64,000 bases of DNA from Kushneria indalinina DSM 14324 (lineage in GTDB: Bacteria > Pseudomonadota > Gammaproteobacteria > Pseudomonadales > Halomonadaceae): assembly GCF_003385845.1 (NCBI RefSeq), contig NZ_QRDJ01000011.1:1-64000 (forward strand), in the 5' to 3' direction. This document shows, piece by piece, positions 19,164 to 29,265 of this stretch. The first letter of the stretch is position 1, and each line of letters starts with the position of its first letter. The notes beneath the pieces are model-generated. The model worked only from the letters and a program-made list of their open reading frames with translations. It had not been told where the DNA came from and ran no database searches. A program made the position numbers and the translations under genes.

Positions 19164-19868
19164 GTGATCTATTTTTTAAGTAATCTATGGGACTGGATAC
19201 AGGAAAACGCCACGGTCTTTAGTGGTCTGACCAGTGTTGGAATGCTGTTGATATGGGGTGTCTATCTACAGCTTCTTTTGCACAACTTTCGCATGCAGCG
19301 ACGTCCCCAGATCATTATCAATCATGGTTATGGGCGTGGCATCGATTCTCGTTGCATCGTCAGTAACATGAGTCAGTCTGCCGTTTTCGTCGACAGTATT
19401 ATCGTCAAGCTCGAAACCAGCGATGGTCAATACGTCACGGACGTTACCGATACGGTAGATGAGCAGGGAGAGAGCGGTAGCGACGTAGACATGAAGGAGC
19501 TGCGTCAGGTGACGCGTCAGGGCCCATTGGGATCCGGTGAATACATGAATGCAGGCACCTTCCGGACACTGTTGCAAAAGGTTGCCAGTGAGCATGGCAT
19601 CAGTGTCGACGAAAGCTGTCATCCGACCGGAAAAGAGGGCTTCAGTAGCGTTGAAATTCGTCTAATCATGATTTTTGGTGCCGAAACAAGCCCAATAGGC
19701 GCCAGCCGGCGGTTCAACATGAAATATGACGATGACAAGAGACTGAGTCTTGTTCCTGAAACGATCGGTACCCAGCAGTTGGGCAAGCGTCGTCAACGGC
19801 TCAAGGTGCGCAGGTGGCAGCGTGATCTTCGAATGCCGCTGGATTCTGGTACAAAACAGGGAGAGTAG
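19164..19868 (+). CDS. Unrecognised single-pass membrane protein
   Basis: I do not recognise this gene. It encodes about 234 residues from a GTG preceded by CAGGGGGCGG. A 19056 ATG would add 36 residues, but these look non-native and lack a ribosome site. A short amphipathic start (FLSNLWDWIQEN) is followed by one membrane helix (about residues 20-38) and a basic RMQRR stop-transfer, placing the rest in the cytosol. The soluble part has a beta-rich stretch (RCIVSNMSQSAVFVDSIIVKLE), an acidic linker (about residues 100-113) and a very basic tail (GKRRQRLKVRRWQRDLR). No operon partner is evident, and a hairpin follows. Confidence 0.6.
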   Translation: MIYFLSNLWDWIQENATVFSGLTSVGMLLIWGVYLQLLLHNFRMQRRPQIIINHGYGRGIDSRCIVSNMSQSAVFVDSIIVKLETSDGQYVTDVTDTVDEQGESGSDVDMKELRQVTRQGPLGSGEYMNAGTFRTLLQKVASEHGISVDESCHPTGKEGFSSVEIRLIMIFGAETSPIGASRRFNMKYDDDKRLSLVPETIGTQQLGKRRQRLKVRRWQRDLRMPLDSGTKQGE

Positions 19869-19871
19869 ATA

Positions 19872-19903
19872 TCGACCCGGCGATCGAATGATTGCCGGGT
19901 CGA
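19872..19903. terminator. Perfect stem-loop between convergent genes, no T-tract
   Basis: TCGACCCGGC at 19872-19881 pairs with GCCGGGTCGA at 19894-19903, and the intervening bases can pair further (ATC/GAT). It lies between the unrecognised membrane gene and the ATP-grasp gene. It lacks a T-run. Confidence 0.5.
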
Positions 19904-19913
19904 GACAACAGCT

Positions 19914-20885
19914 TTAAACGTCGAACAAGGCGCCCCACTGACGATCGGTTTCGCGATCCTTGAACTTTGTCAGTCCGGCAGTAGGTGTAAAGGTCATTTC
20001 GCCAAAATAGATGGCGTCGCCTACCAGATAGAAGTCCACGCGTACATAAGAGAAGCCGTTGGCAAGCTTGATCGCCAGATCAAGGGCTTCATCAAGCTGC
20101 TGTGGTCGAGGCATGGCCTGCCCGGTGCTGACTTCGGGTCGACGGACTTCCACGAGTTCCCAGTCCTGATCGTAAAAATCGACCTTGTAGTTGGTAAAAC
20201 GGTCGTGAGTCACTTCAATATAAACGACCGGGTCCTCGCCTTCGCGTTGGAAGCAATGGAACTTGAAGTCCTTGGGGATGTTGCCAAGATCGTCCAGCAG
20301 CAGCTTTTCGAAGATCAGGCAGGGCTTGATCTCGCGGTAGTGTGCTTCCCGGCAGACATCATAGAAGTCCTGTCCCAGCCAGTGCCGTCCCAGGTTGTAG
20401 ATCTGAGGAAACGGATGGTCGGCCTTGTCACGTACAAGCAGGTTATATCCAAAGCCATGATTGGCTTTCATGACGAAGCTTTCCGGCAGTGTTGAATAGG
20501 TGGCCGGTGTCGGTTCGGACTCTATCGCATAACAGGGGACCAGGTACTGTTCGCCGATGGTATGCGCAACATAATCACGTGCTGCGATCTTGTCGCTCAG
20601 AACGGAATAGATGGGCTGAGGATTGATCTTGCGATAGCAGATTTTCTCATTAAAGGTGCGCGGATTTTCAAGATCGGGAAATTCGCCGAACACCCGTCGA
20701 TAGCGAAGTGCCGTATGCCACTTGTCGGGAAGGACATTCATGATGCTGCGACGCGCCAGGCGCAGGTATTCACCGATGTGGTCCTTCTTCTCCACATCGA
20801 CAGCCCTGCTGTCCTGCTTCTTCATTTGAGGCTCCGATTCAGCCGTCAGCGAGTCGGCAAACAGGTTTTTTACGGCCCTGGGCAT
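19914..20885 (-). CDS. TupA-like ATP-grasp protein
   Basis: A 323-residue soluble protein of the TupA-like ATP-grasp family, members of which are often found in polysaccharide or teichuronopeptide biosynthesis, where they join amino-acid or acidic groups to glycans. Family features are FPDLENPRTFNEKICYRK near residue 68, SDKIAARDYV, ESFVMKANHGFGYN (nucleotide-binding loop), EKLLLDDLG, and the metal-ligating YVRVDFYLV...YFGEMTFTPTAG near the end. A GGAGG site five bases before the ATG supports the start. No glycosyltransferase is adjacent, so the acceptor is unknown. Confidence 0.8.
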   Translation of the reverse strand: MPRAVKNLFADSLTAESEPQMKKQDSRAVDVEKKDHIGEYLRLARRSIMNVLPDKWHTALRYRRVFGEFPDLENPRTFNEKICYRKINPQPIYSVLSDKIAARDYVAHTIGEQYLVPCYAIESEPTPATYSTLPESFVMKANHGFGYNLLVRDKADHPFPQIYNLGRHWLGQDFYDVCREAHYREIKPCLIFEKLLLDDLGNIPKDFKFHCFQREGEDPVVYIEVTHDRFTNYKVDFYDQDWELVEVRRPEVSTGQAMPRPQQLDEALDLAIKLANGFSYVRVDFYLVGDAIYFGEMTFTPTAGLTKFKDRETDRQWGALFDV

Positions 20886-21550
20886 ATGCCCTCCTTCATT
20901 CTTGGATACCCTGCGATACAGCTGCCCTTCAAATCAGGCTGATGTATCGGATGATGTCCTGTTTTGGCCATGAGCAACCTTGCCGGTTAACGAATAATTA
21001 AAAGCTCGCTGAACCGTGTATGAAGGTATTCGTACAATTTTTCAGTTTGATCCGAAAAATGATATGGCGCCATCCATGGAAAACATCATTCCGATAGTTA
21101 TTAGCTGCGATAGCGTAATGTTGGCAGCGTGCTCATTACCGAGATGTGCCGAAGTGATTCTGAAAGTCACTTAATGTATCTTTTGTTACTTTCTGCATAA
21201 TTACCGCCGCCAACCAGGGTAATTAAAAAAATAGCTGCAATGATCCACGACATTAAATCGTGCAGTCCGGCCTGACAGGTAGGCTGGAACGCGCAAAGTG
21301 ACGGTCAGTGCCATCGGAAACGGCAGTCAGGTGTGGTCATAAGCTTAGCTGGAAAAAGTGTTTAATCTTTCTTGAAAGACTCAGGCAAGTTTAGATGCAT
21401 TATTTCAACCTGAAGAGCACTTTTTAATATAAGGATATTTTTATCGCCAATTAAATTATAAGAATTTCTCTTGCAGGGCCGATAGCATTAAGTTTTATGT
21501 GGAAGTTGTCAGTGGCTATTGGCTGTGCGATCAGCAACGACTTACAAAAT
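20886..21550. other. AT-rich gene-free stretch beside ssrA
   Basis: About 665 bases with no supportable gene, visibly more AT-rich than the rest of the window. It holds the presumed promoter of the ATP-grasp gene at its left edge and the tmRNA terminator at its right edge. I see no clear repeat or small RNA in it. Confidence 0.5.
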
Positions 21551-21581
21551 AAAAAAGCCGCTGAAAATCAGCGGCTTTTTT
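21551..21581 (-). terminator. tmRNA terminator (bidirectional form)
   Basis: AAAAAAGCCGCTGA and TCAGCGGCTTTTTT form a 14-base-pair stem with an AAA loop, giving a T-run on both strands. It lies six bases past the mature tmRNA 3' end. Confidence 0.88.
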
Positions 21582-21586
21582 ATGTT

Positions 21587-21968
21587 TGGTGGAGGCGGGG
21601 GGAGTTGAACCCCCGTCCGCCGGCACTCGTCCATCAGCTCTACATGCTTAGGTTCGTCTTTTGGTTCAACCGCATCGGCTCCGACGAGCAGGATCCGATG
21701 CAGCGGGCTCTCTAATGTTTAGCGGTTGACGCGAGAACAAAGCCAACCACGATCCTGTCAGCTGTAGCTCGTAGCCCCGTTACGATGAACAGGCACATCG
21801 CTTCGGGGTAAGAAGGTTACCAGCAGGGTTTAAGCTGCCAGCGCGCCCTCTTGAGCATAGTTTTCGTCGTTTGCGACTATTTTAGAGTAACGTGGTATTT
21901 ACGAGATACGTTACGCTCTCGGCATGCACCTCAGGATCTGCAACCAGCGTCGAATCCATAACGCCCCC
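21587..21968 (-). ncRNA. ssrA: Transfer-messenger RNA
   Basis: A 382-base tmRNA that rescues stalled ribosomes with SmpB. The 5' end GGGGGCG pairs (with one G-U) with the 3' CGCCTCC that precedes ACCA. The 5' GGATTCGACG and 3' GGTTCAACTCCC T-arm are conserved. The resume codon and tag frame are at 21874-21830 and encode ANDENYAQEGALAA followed by TAA. A consensus promoter lies just upstream and the smpB gene is on the same strand 112 bases further upstream. Confidence 0.97.
21830..21874 (-). other. tmRNA tag-peptide reading frame
   Basis: Fourteen codons from GCA to GCT then TAA, reading ANDENYAQEGALAA. The LAA end is the ClpXP/ClpAP degradation signal and the ANDENYA start matches other gamma-proteobacterial tags. 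Confidence 0.92.
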
Positions 21969-21981
21969 AGATCACTGAAAG

Positions 21982-22010
21982 ATTATAGCAACAATCAGTG
22001 CTGGCGCCAA
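21982..22010 (-). promoter_or_regulatory. Sigma-70 promoter of tmRNA
   Basis: On the minus strand, TTGGCG (22010-22005) and a perfect TATAAT (21987-21982) are 17 bases apart. Transcription should begin about seven bases before the mature 5' end. Confidence 0.85.
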
Positions 22011-22032
22011 TCATGGCAAATTTCGATTTTTC

Positions 22033-22062
22033 GTGGCTACTGGTGGCTACTGGTGGCTACTG
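22033..22062. repeat. Three tandem copies of a 10-mer
   Basis: GTGGCTACTG occurs three times in a row without mismatch between smpB and the tmRNA promoter. Confidence 0.9.
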
Positions 22063-22080
22063 TATGAGCAGGCTTCAGAA

Positions 22081-22557
22081 CTAACGCTGCTCACGCACGA
22101 CACGAGCCTTTTGTCGCTCCCAGTCCCGTTTCTTTTCGGTTTCGCGCTTGTCATGCTTTTGCTTGCCCACTACCAGGGCCAGCTCGCACTTGACCAGATG
22201 TCCTTTCCAGTAAAGCCTCAGCGGCACACAGGTATGTCCCTTGTCCTGCGTGCGTGAAAAGATTTTGGCAATTTCCTTTCGATGCAGCAGCAGCTTACGT
22301 GTTCGGGCAGGGTCGACTACCTCATGCGTACTGGTGGTATTCAAGGGCGTAAAATGGGCGCCCATGAGCCAAGCCTCGCCACGGCGTACCAGAATATAGG
22401 TATCCGTTAACTGGGCCTTGCCTGCGCGCAGACTCTTGACTTCCCACCCTGATAGCGAGAGCCCTGCCTCAAAGCTCTCTTCGATATGGTACTCATGGCG
22501 CGCCTTTCGGTTCTGGGCAATCAGATTGCCGGAGGGCTGATGTTTCTTCTTGCCCAT
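22081..22557 (-). CDS. smpB: tmRNA-binding protein SmpB
   Basis: Binds the tRNA-like domain of tmRNA and brings it to stalled ribosomes. The 158 residues begin [27 protein letters not shown]. They contain [15 protein letters not shown], which lies in the oligonucleotide-binding barrel, and end with a basic tail ([18 protein letters not shown]) that enters the mRNA channel. The start follows AAGGAG at a rather long spacing of 11 bases. It lies directly upstream of ssrA on the same strand, so the two could be partly co-expressed. Confidence 0.97.
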   Translation of the reverse strand: MGKKKHQPSGNLIAQNRKARHEYHIEESFEAGLSLSGWEVKSLRAGKAQLTDTYILVRRGEAWLMGAHFTPLNTTSTHEVVDPARTRKLLLHRKEIAKIFSRTQDKGHTCVPLRLYWKGHLVKCELALVVGKQKHDKRETEKKRDWERQKARVVREQR

Positions 22558-22710
22558 CGAAATGTCATCTCCTTGACTATAGAAATCATGCAATGCATCA
22601 CATGCGCGTGCTCACCTTAAAATGGGGGGAGGCGTGATATCATTCAAGCATGTGTGAACAAACGTCAACCATGGTACGCGCTGAGCGTACCTGCGTCATG
22701 GGAGAAGGGC

Positions 22711-23145
22711 ATGCCCACCGTTGATCGCTCCGCGATGGTGCGTCATACCGACCGGCAGATGTTTGAGCTGGTGAATGATTTCGAGCGTTACCCCGAGTTT
22801 CTTCCCAACTGTCGTAACGCGCGTACGGTAGAAAGGGGAGAGGATCACCTGATAGGGGAATTAACCCTTGGCAAGGGAGGCATCGAGCAGACCTTTCGTA
22901 CTCATAATGCTCTCAAGCCCTTTGATCGTATCGACCTGTCGCTGGCGAGTGGGCCATTCAAGCGCTTTGAGGGCTACTGGAAGTTTGTAGCACTTGATGA
23001 CCGTTCCTGTCGGGTCGAGCTGCATCTGGAATTTGAATTTTCCAGCCGCCTGCTGGGCATGGCCTTTGGGCGTCTTTTCAACCAGTTGGCCGGCCAGCTG
23101 GTCGATGCCTTTATCGAACGTGCGGACAGGGTGTACGAACGTTGA
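22711..23145 (+). CDS. ratA: RatA/Coq10-type START-domain protein
   Basis: A 144-residue START/polyketide-cyclase fold protein, related to E. coli RatA and to Coq10. Homologues have been described as ubiquinone-binding helpers and as an inhibitor of 70S ribosome assembly. It begins MPTVDRSAMVRHTDRQMFELVNDFERYPEFLP and has the typical LTLGKGGIEQTFRT and LGMAFGRLFNQLAGQLVDAF segments. The start ATG has GGGAGAAGGG upstream. It overlaps rnfH by four bases and is clearly co-translated with it. Confidence 0.93.
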   Translation: MPTVDRSAMVRHTDRQMFELVNDFERYPEFLPNCRNARTVERGEDHLIGELTLGKGGIEQTFRTHNALKPFDRIDLSLASGPFKRFEGYWKFVALDDRSCRVELHLEFEFSSRLLGMAFGRLFNQLAGQLVDAFIERADRVYER

Positions 23146-23450
23146 TACAGGAAGAGGAAGGTATTACCTGTGAGGTCGCCTGGGCGAGGCCGGAGAAGCA
23201 GTATCTGGAAGCTGTTACCGTGCCGCAGGGAACCACGGTACTGGCAGCCCTTGAAGCATCAGGTCTTTGCCGACGAGTAGACGAGCTGATGAACATGCCC
23301 GCTGACGAGCTGGAGCTTGGAATCTTCGGAGAGCATGTCAAATCGCCTGCCGATCGGGTGGTGCATCAGGGCGAGCGCATCGAGATTTACAGGCCGCTTC
23401 ATGTTGATCCAAAGCAGGCTCGTCGGGCCCGGGCCCGACGAAAGGTTTGA
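23142..23450 (+). CDS. rnfH: RnfH family ubiquitin-like protein
   Basis: A 102-residue beta-grasp protein of the UPF0125/RnfH family, which sits beside ratA in many gamma-proteobacteria; its function is not settled. It contains VTVPQGTTVLAALEASGL and the characteristic VGIFG-like stretch LELGIFGEHVKSPADRV, followed by GERIEIYRPLHVDPKQARRARA. The start is an unusual TTG that overlaps the ratA stop codon (TTGA), consistent with translational coupling. Confidence 0.92.
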   Translation: MIQEEEGITCEVAWARPEKQYLEAVTVPQGTTVLAALEASGLCRRVDELMNMPADELELGIFGEHVKSPADRVVHQGERIEIYRPLHVDPKQARRARARRKV

Positions 23451-23473
23451 ATGCAGGCTGCTTTTCCGACAAC

Positions 23474-23914
23474 CTACAGGGTTGGATCGGCGGAGCCGCC
23501 TTCGGGGTTTGATGCGGGACTGCCCATCGGCGATACGACCTCTCCCGGCCCGGCGGATGCAGCAGAGGCGGGGGCATCACGCTGCTGGATTCTGGGCGTT
23601 GCGCCAATATCACCGGCCGTCTGAATATCTGCCAGTTGATTGCCATTAAAGACAAGCGAAACCTGCTTTTCAGTGATATTGTCGTCAGCATCCTTCAGCC
23701 GATAGACATAGTTCCAGCTTGCATCGTCAAAGGCGTTGTACATCAAGGGACTTCCCATGACCTGTACAACCTGCTGACGGCTCATGCCGGGCTGTAGTTG
23801 CGACACCATATCGGGGGTGATTAGATTGCCCTGTGGCAGGTCGCGCTTGTAGACGCATGCTGCTAACAGGCTGACCAAAAAAGAAAAAATTATAATCTTG
23901 AGCGTGTTTTGCAT
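23474..23914 (-). CDS. bamE: Outer-membrane assembly lipoprotein BamE
   Basis: Subunit of the BAM complex that inserts beta-barrel proteins into the outer membrane (also called SmpA/OmlA). The 146 residues have a signal peptide ending LLAA-C (Cys20) followed by VYKRDLPQGN. The core is QLQPGMSRQQVVQVMGSPL and ASWNYVYRL. The C-terminus is a longer Ala/Ser/Pro/Gly-rich tail (from about residue 105) than in E. coli and is probably disordered. It is divergent from fur, as in pseudomonads. Confidence 0.96.
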   Translation of the reverse strand: MQNTLKIIIFSFLVSLLAACVYKRDLPQGNLITPDMVSQLQPGMSRQQVVQVMGSPLMYNAFDDASWNYVYRLKDADDNITEKQVSLVFNGNQLADIQTAGDIGATPRIQQRDAPASAASAGPGEVVSPMGSPASNPEGGSADPTL

Positions 23915-23987
23915 TTGCCTGGGACTTTCCCTATCGTTTGCCTTGATCGATCATACCCGATACATCCAGAGACTGCGAAGAGCTACC

Positions 23988-24437
23988 ATGGCCGATAGAA
24001 ATCAGGAGTTACGCAAAGCGGGGCTCAAGGTGACCCTGCCTCGCGTAAAAATCCTTCAGATCCTCGAGGCAACCCGAGAAGAGGATCTGCACATGAGCGC
24101 TGAAGACGTCTACAAGGCGCTGCTGGATTCCGGTGAAGACGTCGGTCTGGCCACTGTTTATCGTGTGCTGACTCAGTTTGAGTCCGCAGGACTGGTGGTA
24201 CGTCATAACTTTGACGGCGGCCATGCCGTATTCGAGATGTCTCAGGAAGAGCATCACGATCACATGCTGTGCCTGGAGACGGGGGAAGTCGTCGAATTCT
24301 TTGATCGCGATATCGAGCGTCGTCAGCGTGAGCTTGCAGAAGAGCGTGGCTACGAGCTGGTCGATCACGCTCTGGTACTGTATGTGCGACCCAAGGGATC
24401 CAGCGCTACGCGACAGGATGGCGGCAACCGCCGTTGA
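23988..24437 (+). CDS. fur: Ferric uptake regulator
   Basis: Fe(II)-dependent repressor of iron uptake genes. The 149 residues start MADRNQELRKAGLKVTLPRVKIL and carry the DNA-recognition helix DVGLATVYRVLTQFE. Metal ligands are in EEHHDHMLC. Only one cysteine of the enterobacterial CxxC is present (CLET), as in Pseudomonas Fur. The start is the internal ATG, 73 bases from the divergent bamE start. Its likely target in this window is the ABC importer at 31.5-34.4 kb. Confidence 0.97.
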   Translation: MADRNQELRKAGLKVTLPRVKILQILEATREEDLHMSAEDVYKALLDSGEDVGLATVYRVLTQFESAGLVVRHNFDGGHAVFEMSQEEHHDHMLCLETGEVVEFFDRDIERRQRELAEERGYELVDHALVLYVRPKGSSATRQDGGNRR

Positions 24438-24466
24438 TCAGAAGTGCGCAGGCAGGGGTGATCATG

Positions 24467-24494
24467 AAAACGCCGCGAATATTCGCGGCGTTTT
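24467..24494. terminator. Bidirectional terminator between fur and recN
   Basis: A perfect 28-base palindrome, AAAACGCCGCGAAT followed by its complement, gives a 14-base-pair hairpin with T-runs on both strands. Confidence 0.85.
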
Positions 24495-24519
24495 AACGTT
24501 GGCACGTAGAAGATTCCGG

Positions 24520-26193
24520 CTAGTGGGCCGATCGCTGGCTGACATCCAGCATTTCCCGGGCATGGGCCAGCGTACGCTCTGAAAGATGCACGCCCCCCAG
24601 CATGCGGGCCAGCTCCCGTACACGCCCCCCCTCGTCGAGCAGTGCCATGGTGGTATGGGTGGTTTGCTCATCCGCCTGCTTCTCGATATGCAGATGTTGA
24701 TGCCCCTGAGCCGCCACCTGAGGTAGATGGGTAACGCAAAGAATCTGACCGTGGCTGCCCAGCTGGCGCAGCAGTTGGCCGACGATCTCTGCCGTGGCGC
24801 CTGAAATGCCCACGTCGACTTCATCAAAGACCAGCGTCGGGATGGTGCTATGTTGTGCGGCCACCACCTGAATGGCCAGGCTCACACGAGACAGCTCGCC
24901 GCCTGACGCTACGCGGGTCAATGCCCGGGCCGGTTGGCCGGGGTTGGCACTGATCAGAAAACCGACCCGGTCCATGCCCTCTGGCTGAGCGGTGTCGCGG
25001 CGCGTGATATCGACGGTAAAGTCGGCCTTTTCCATGCCCAGAAACGCCAGCTGGGACTGGACTTCCTCGCCCATGCGGCGTGCCGCCTCCATACGCTGCT
25101 CGGAGATCCGGTGAGCCAGCTCGCGCCAGGCATTGCGCGCCGTTTCCGTGGCTTCTACCAGCGTCTCCATGTCTTCTCCGCCGTCCTGTAGCTCGGAAAG
25201 TTCTGCCTGCAGACGTTGATGCAGCGCCGGGACTTCCTCGGGCATGACATGGTGCTTGCGAGCGATACGATGAATTTCCGCCAGTCGGGACTCGACCGTC
25301 ATCAGGCGATCAGGATCAAGTTCGGTGCTACTGACATAGCGATGCAGCTCATAACCGGCTTCCTGCAGCTGAATGCAGGCATCATTCAGCATGCTCAGGA
25401 TATTGGCCAGTGCGCCGCTGTCGCTGCCGGGCAGCTGCTCCAGACGCTGCCGTGCCTGGTTCAGTTGGTTCAGGGCACCGCTTTCGTCATCATCGCAGCA
25501 GTCGGCGGCAAACTGTGCCTGGGTGATGAGCTCTTCTGCATTGGCCAGGCGAGTCTGCTCCTCCTCCAGCGCTGAAAGCTCTTCCTCGCCCAGGGCCAGC
25601 GCATCGAGTTCTTCTACCTGATAACGCAGCAGCTGACAGCGAGCCTGCTGCTCGTCACCATTTTCACGAGCTGCTTTCAGGCGACGACTGGCCTGCTGCC
25701 ACTGGCGATAGATCTGTGTGAGCTGTTCGACCTTATCGCTGTGGCCGGCAAAGTCATCCAGAAGGCGCAGGTGTGTTTCCTCGCGCATCAGGGTCTGGTG
25801 GGCATGCTGGCCATGGATATCGATCAGGTGTTCGCTCAGTGCCTTGAGATCGGCAAGCGTGGCCGGCACGCCGTTGATCCAGGCCCTGGAGCGGCCATTG
25901 GCAGTGACCGAGCGGCGCAGCAGGCATTCCGTGTCGTCCAGATCGCGCTCGGCAAGCCAGGCACGCGCATCCGGCAGCCCTTCGATATCAAAGCGTACGG
26001 CCAGGTCGGCTCGTGATGCGCCATGGCGTACGCTGCCGGCATCGGCTCTTTCTCCCAGGCAAAGCGACAGGGCATCCAGAAGAATGGACTTGCCGGCCCC
26101 GGTTTCGCCGGTAATGGCCGTCATGCCATCCCGGAAATCCAGTTCCAGATGTTCAACGATGGCGTAGTTACTGATGGATAGCTGAGACAGCAT
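24520..26193 (-). CDS. recN: DNA repair protein RecN
   Basis: SMC-like ATPase used in double-strand break repair. The 557 residues start MLSQLSISNYAIVEHLELDF. A Walker A is in GETGAGKSILLDAL (about residue 35), two long coiled-coil arms span about 150-370, and the C-terminal half-site has SGGELSRVSLAIQ and Walker B TLVFDEVDVGISG. The start is chosen 35 codons inside the longest frame, where homology begins. Two LexA-type sites lie 50-85 bases upstream, so it should be SOS-induced. Confidence 0.97.
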   Translation of the reverse strand: MLSQLSISNYAIVEHLELDFRDGMTAITGETGAGKSILLDALSLCLGERADAGSVRHGASRADLAVRFDIEGLPDARAWLAERDLDDTECLLRRSVTANGRSRAWINGVPATLADLKALSEHLIDIHGQHAHQTLMREETHLRLLDDFAGHSDKVEQLTQIYRQWQQASRRLKAARENGDEQQARCQLLRYQVEELDALALGEEELSALEEEQTRLANAEELITQAQFAADCCDDDESGALNQLNQARQRLEQLPGSDSGALANILSMLNDACIQLQEAGYELHRYVSSTELDPDRLMTVESRLAEIHRIARKHHVMPEEVPALHQRLQAELSELQDGGEDMETLVEATETARNAWRELAHRISEQRMEAARRMGEEVQSQLAFLGMEKADFTVDITRRDTAQPEGMDRVGFLISANPGQPARALTRVASGGELSRVSLAIQVVAAQHSTIPTLVFDEVDVGISGATAEIVGQLLRQLGSHGQILCVTHLPQVAAQGHQHLHIEKQADEQTTHTTMALLDEGGRVRELARMLGGVHLSERTLAHAREMLDVSQRSAH

Positions 26194-26242
26194 GGCCACT
26201 CCCGTGTGCGTTGGCGCAGATGACTGGGTTTGTGGATTAGGG

Positions 26243-26278
26243 ACTGATTTTATATACAGTGAGTGTGTTTTTATACAG
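26243..26278 (-). promoter_or_regulatory. Two LexA (SOS) boxes upstream of recN
   Basis: CTGATTTTATATACAG at 26244-26259 fits CTG-N10-CAG exactly, with A/T-rich spacing and flanking A and T. A second, degenerate site GTGTGTTTTTATACAG lies at 26263-26278. Paired LexA boxes before recN are also known in E. coli. Confidence 0.8.
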
Positions 26279-26331
26279 CGGCTCTGATCGAGCTTCAATA
26301 CCCCGAATTGGTAATTTCATCGTCCCTACGC

Positions 26332-26358
26332 CTTGAGATCGCGACCCGGATCCCCCAT
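26332..26358 (+). promoter_or_regulatory. Sigma-32 heat-shock promoter of grpE
   Basis: CTTGAG at 26332-26337 and CCCCAT at 26353-26358 (continuing CCCCATCT) are 15 bases apart. This closely matches the CTTGAAA/CCCCATnT heat-shock consensus. It lies about 120 bases before the grpE start. Confidence 0.75.
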
Positions 26359-26484
26359 CTGGGTAAACAGTTTTCAGCATCAATGTCGCTCTACAGGATG
26401 ACGCACTGACAGTCGGTTGCGTACTGCCCGCGCACAATGAGCGGCACAACTTGAAAGGCAGACACAGCGAGTCAGGAGTGGGGT

Positions 26485-27111
26485 ATGACCAACAAGCCGC
26501 ATAATCCGAAGGATGAAGAGCTCGAGCGCGCCGAGCGCGAGGGCGAGCCGCAACCGTTTGACGCCGATAACACGAATACCCTCGAGGATATCGAAGGTGT
26601 ACTGCAGGCAGACGATGAGGAAACGCTGAGCCCGAGCGACCAGGAAGCCGATGTTCTGGCCGGCCGTGTCGCCGAGCTTGAACAAGAGCTGGCCGAGGCA
26701 AAGGACCAGCAGGTCCGCGCCGCGGCCGAGGCGCAAAACGCCCGCCGTCGCGCCGAGCAGGATGCCGACAAGGCGAAAAAGTTCGCGCTGGAAAAGTTCG
26801 TCAAGGAGCTGCTGCCGGTCGTGGACAGCCTTGAAAAGGGTCTTGAGAGCATGAGCGAGGATGTCAGCGAAACCCACCGTGAAGGGGTGTCGATGACGCT
26901 GAAAATGCAGCTCGATGTGCTCTCGAAGTTTGGCGTCGAGCAGATCGATCCGCACGGCGAACCCTTTGATCCCCAGTATCATGAAGCCATGACTCAGGTG
27001 GCCAATCCGGAGATGGATCCCAATACGGTCATGGAGGTCATGCAGAAGGGTTATACGCTCAACGGCCGTCTGGTACGTCCGGCCATGGTGGTGGTGAGCA
27101 AGCAGGCCTGA
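26485..27111 (+). CDS. grpE: Nucleotide exchange factor GrpE
   Basis: Exchanges ADP for ATP on DnaK. The 208 residues have an acidic, probably disordered N-terminus (about 1-55), then a long coiled coil (about 55-115), and the beta-domain with [36 protein letters not shown] and [13 protein letters not shown]. The start follows CAGGAGTGGG. It is first of grpE-dnaK-dnaJ and is served by the heat-shock promoter upstream. Confidence 0.98.
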   Translation: MTNKPHNPKDEELERAEREGEPQPFDADNTNTLEDIEGVLQADDEETLSPSDQEADVLAGRVAELEQELAEAKDQQVRAAAEAQNARRRAEQDADKAKKFALEKFVKELLPVVDSLEKGLESMSEDVSETHREGVSMTLKMQLDVLSKFGVEQIDPHGEPFDPQYHEAMTQVANPEMDPNTVMEVMQKGYTLNGRLVRPAMVVVSKQA

Positions 27112-27154
27112 TACCCGGCCACGGATGTTTTGTCGACAATGAGTCGTGTGGGGT

Positions 27155-27182
27155 CTTGAAAAGCGACGTAATGCCCACACAT
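27155..27182 (+). promoter_or_regulatory. Possible second heat-shock promoter before dnaK
   Basis: CTTGAAA starts at 27155 and is followed by GCCCACACAT around 27173-27182, with 13 bases between the -35 and CCCACA. The -35 is exact, but the -10 is an imperfect match to CCCCATnT. Confidence 0.45.
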
Positions 27183-27255
27183 AGGCAGACATCCACGCAG
27201 CACTCGCTGCGCATCGAAAGCATTTTTGGTTCAGAAGATTTTTCGAGGTGACACT

Positions 27256-29178
<1,923 letters not shown>

Positions 29179-29201
29179 GGCTTTTAACGCCTGATCTGTC
29201 C

Positions 29202-29232
29202 AACGCGGGGGCCTTGCTCCCGCGTTGTTTTT
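29202..29232 (+). terminator. Terminator-like hairpin between dnaK and dnaJ
   Basis: AACGCGGG at 29202-29209 pairs with CCCGCGTT at 29219-29226, followed by GTTTTT. It should reduce read-through from dnaK into dnaJ. Confidence 0.7.
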
Positions 29233-29265
29233 GCAGGTGTCAGACTTCGGAGGATCCGTTACACC

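Noticed and set aside
21497..21715. Open frame overlapping the tmRNA 3' half
   Set aside because: Entirely explained by ssrA and its terminator on the opposite strand.
22033..22062. Tandem 10-mer as a CRISPR array
   Set aside because: Copies are contiguous, with no spacers and far too short; no cas genes nearby.
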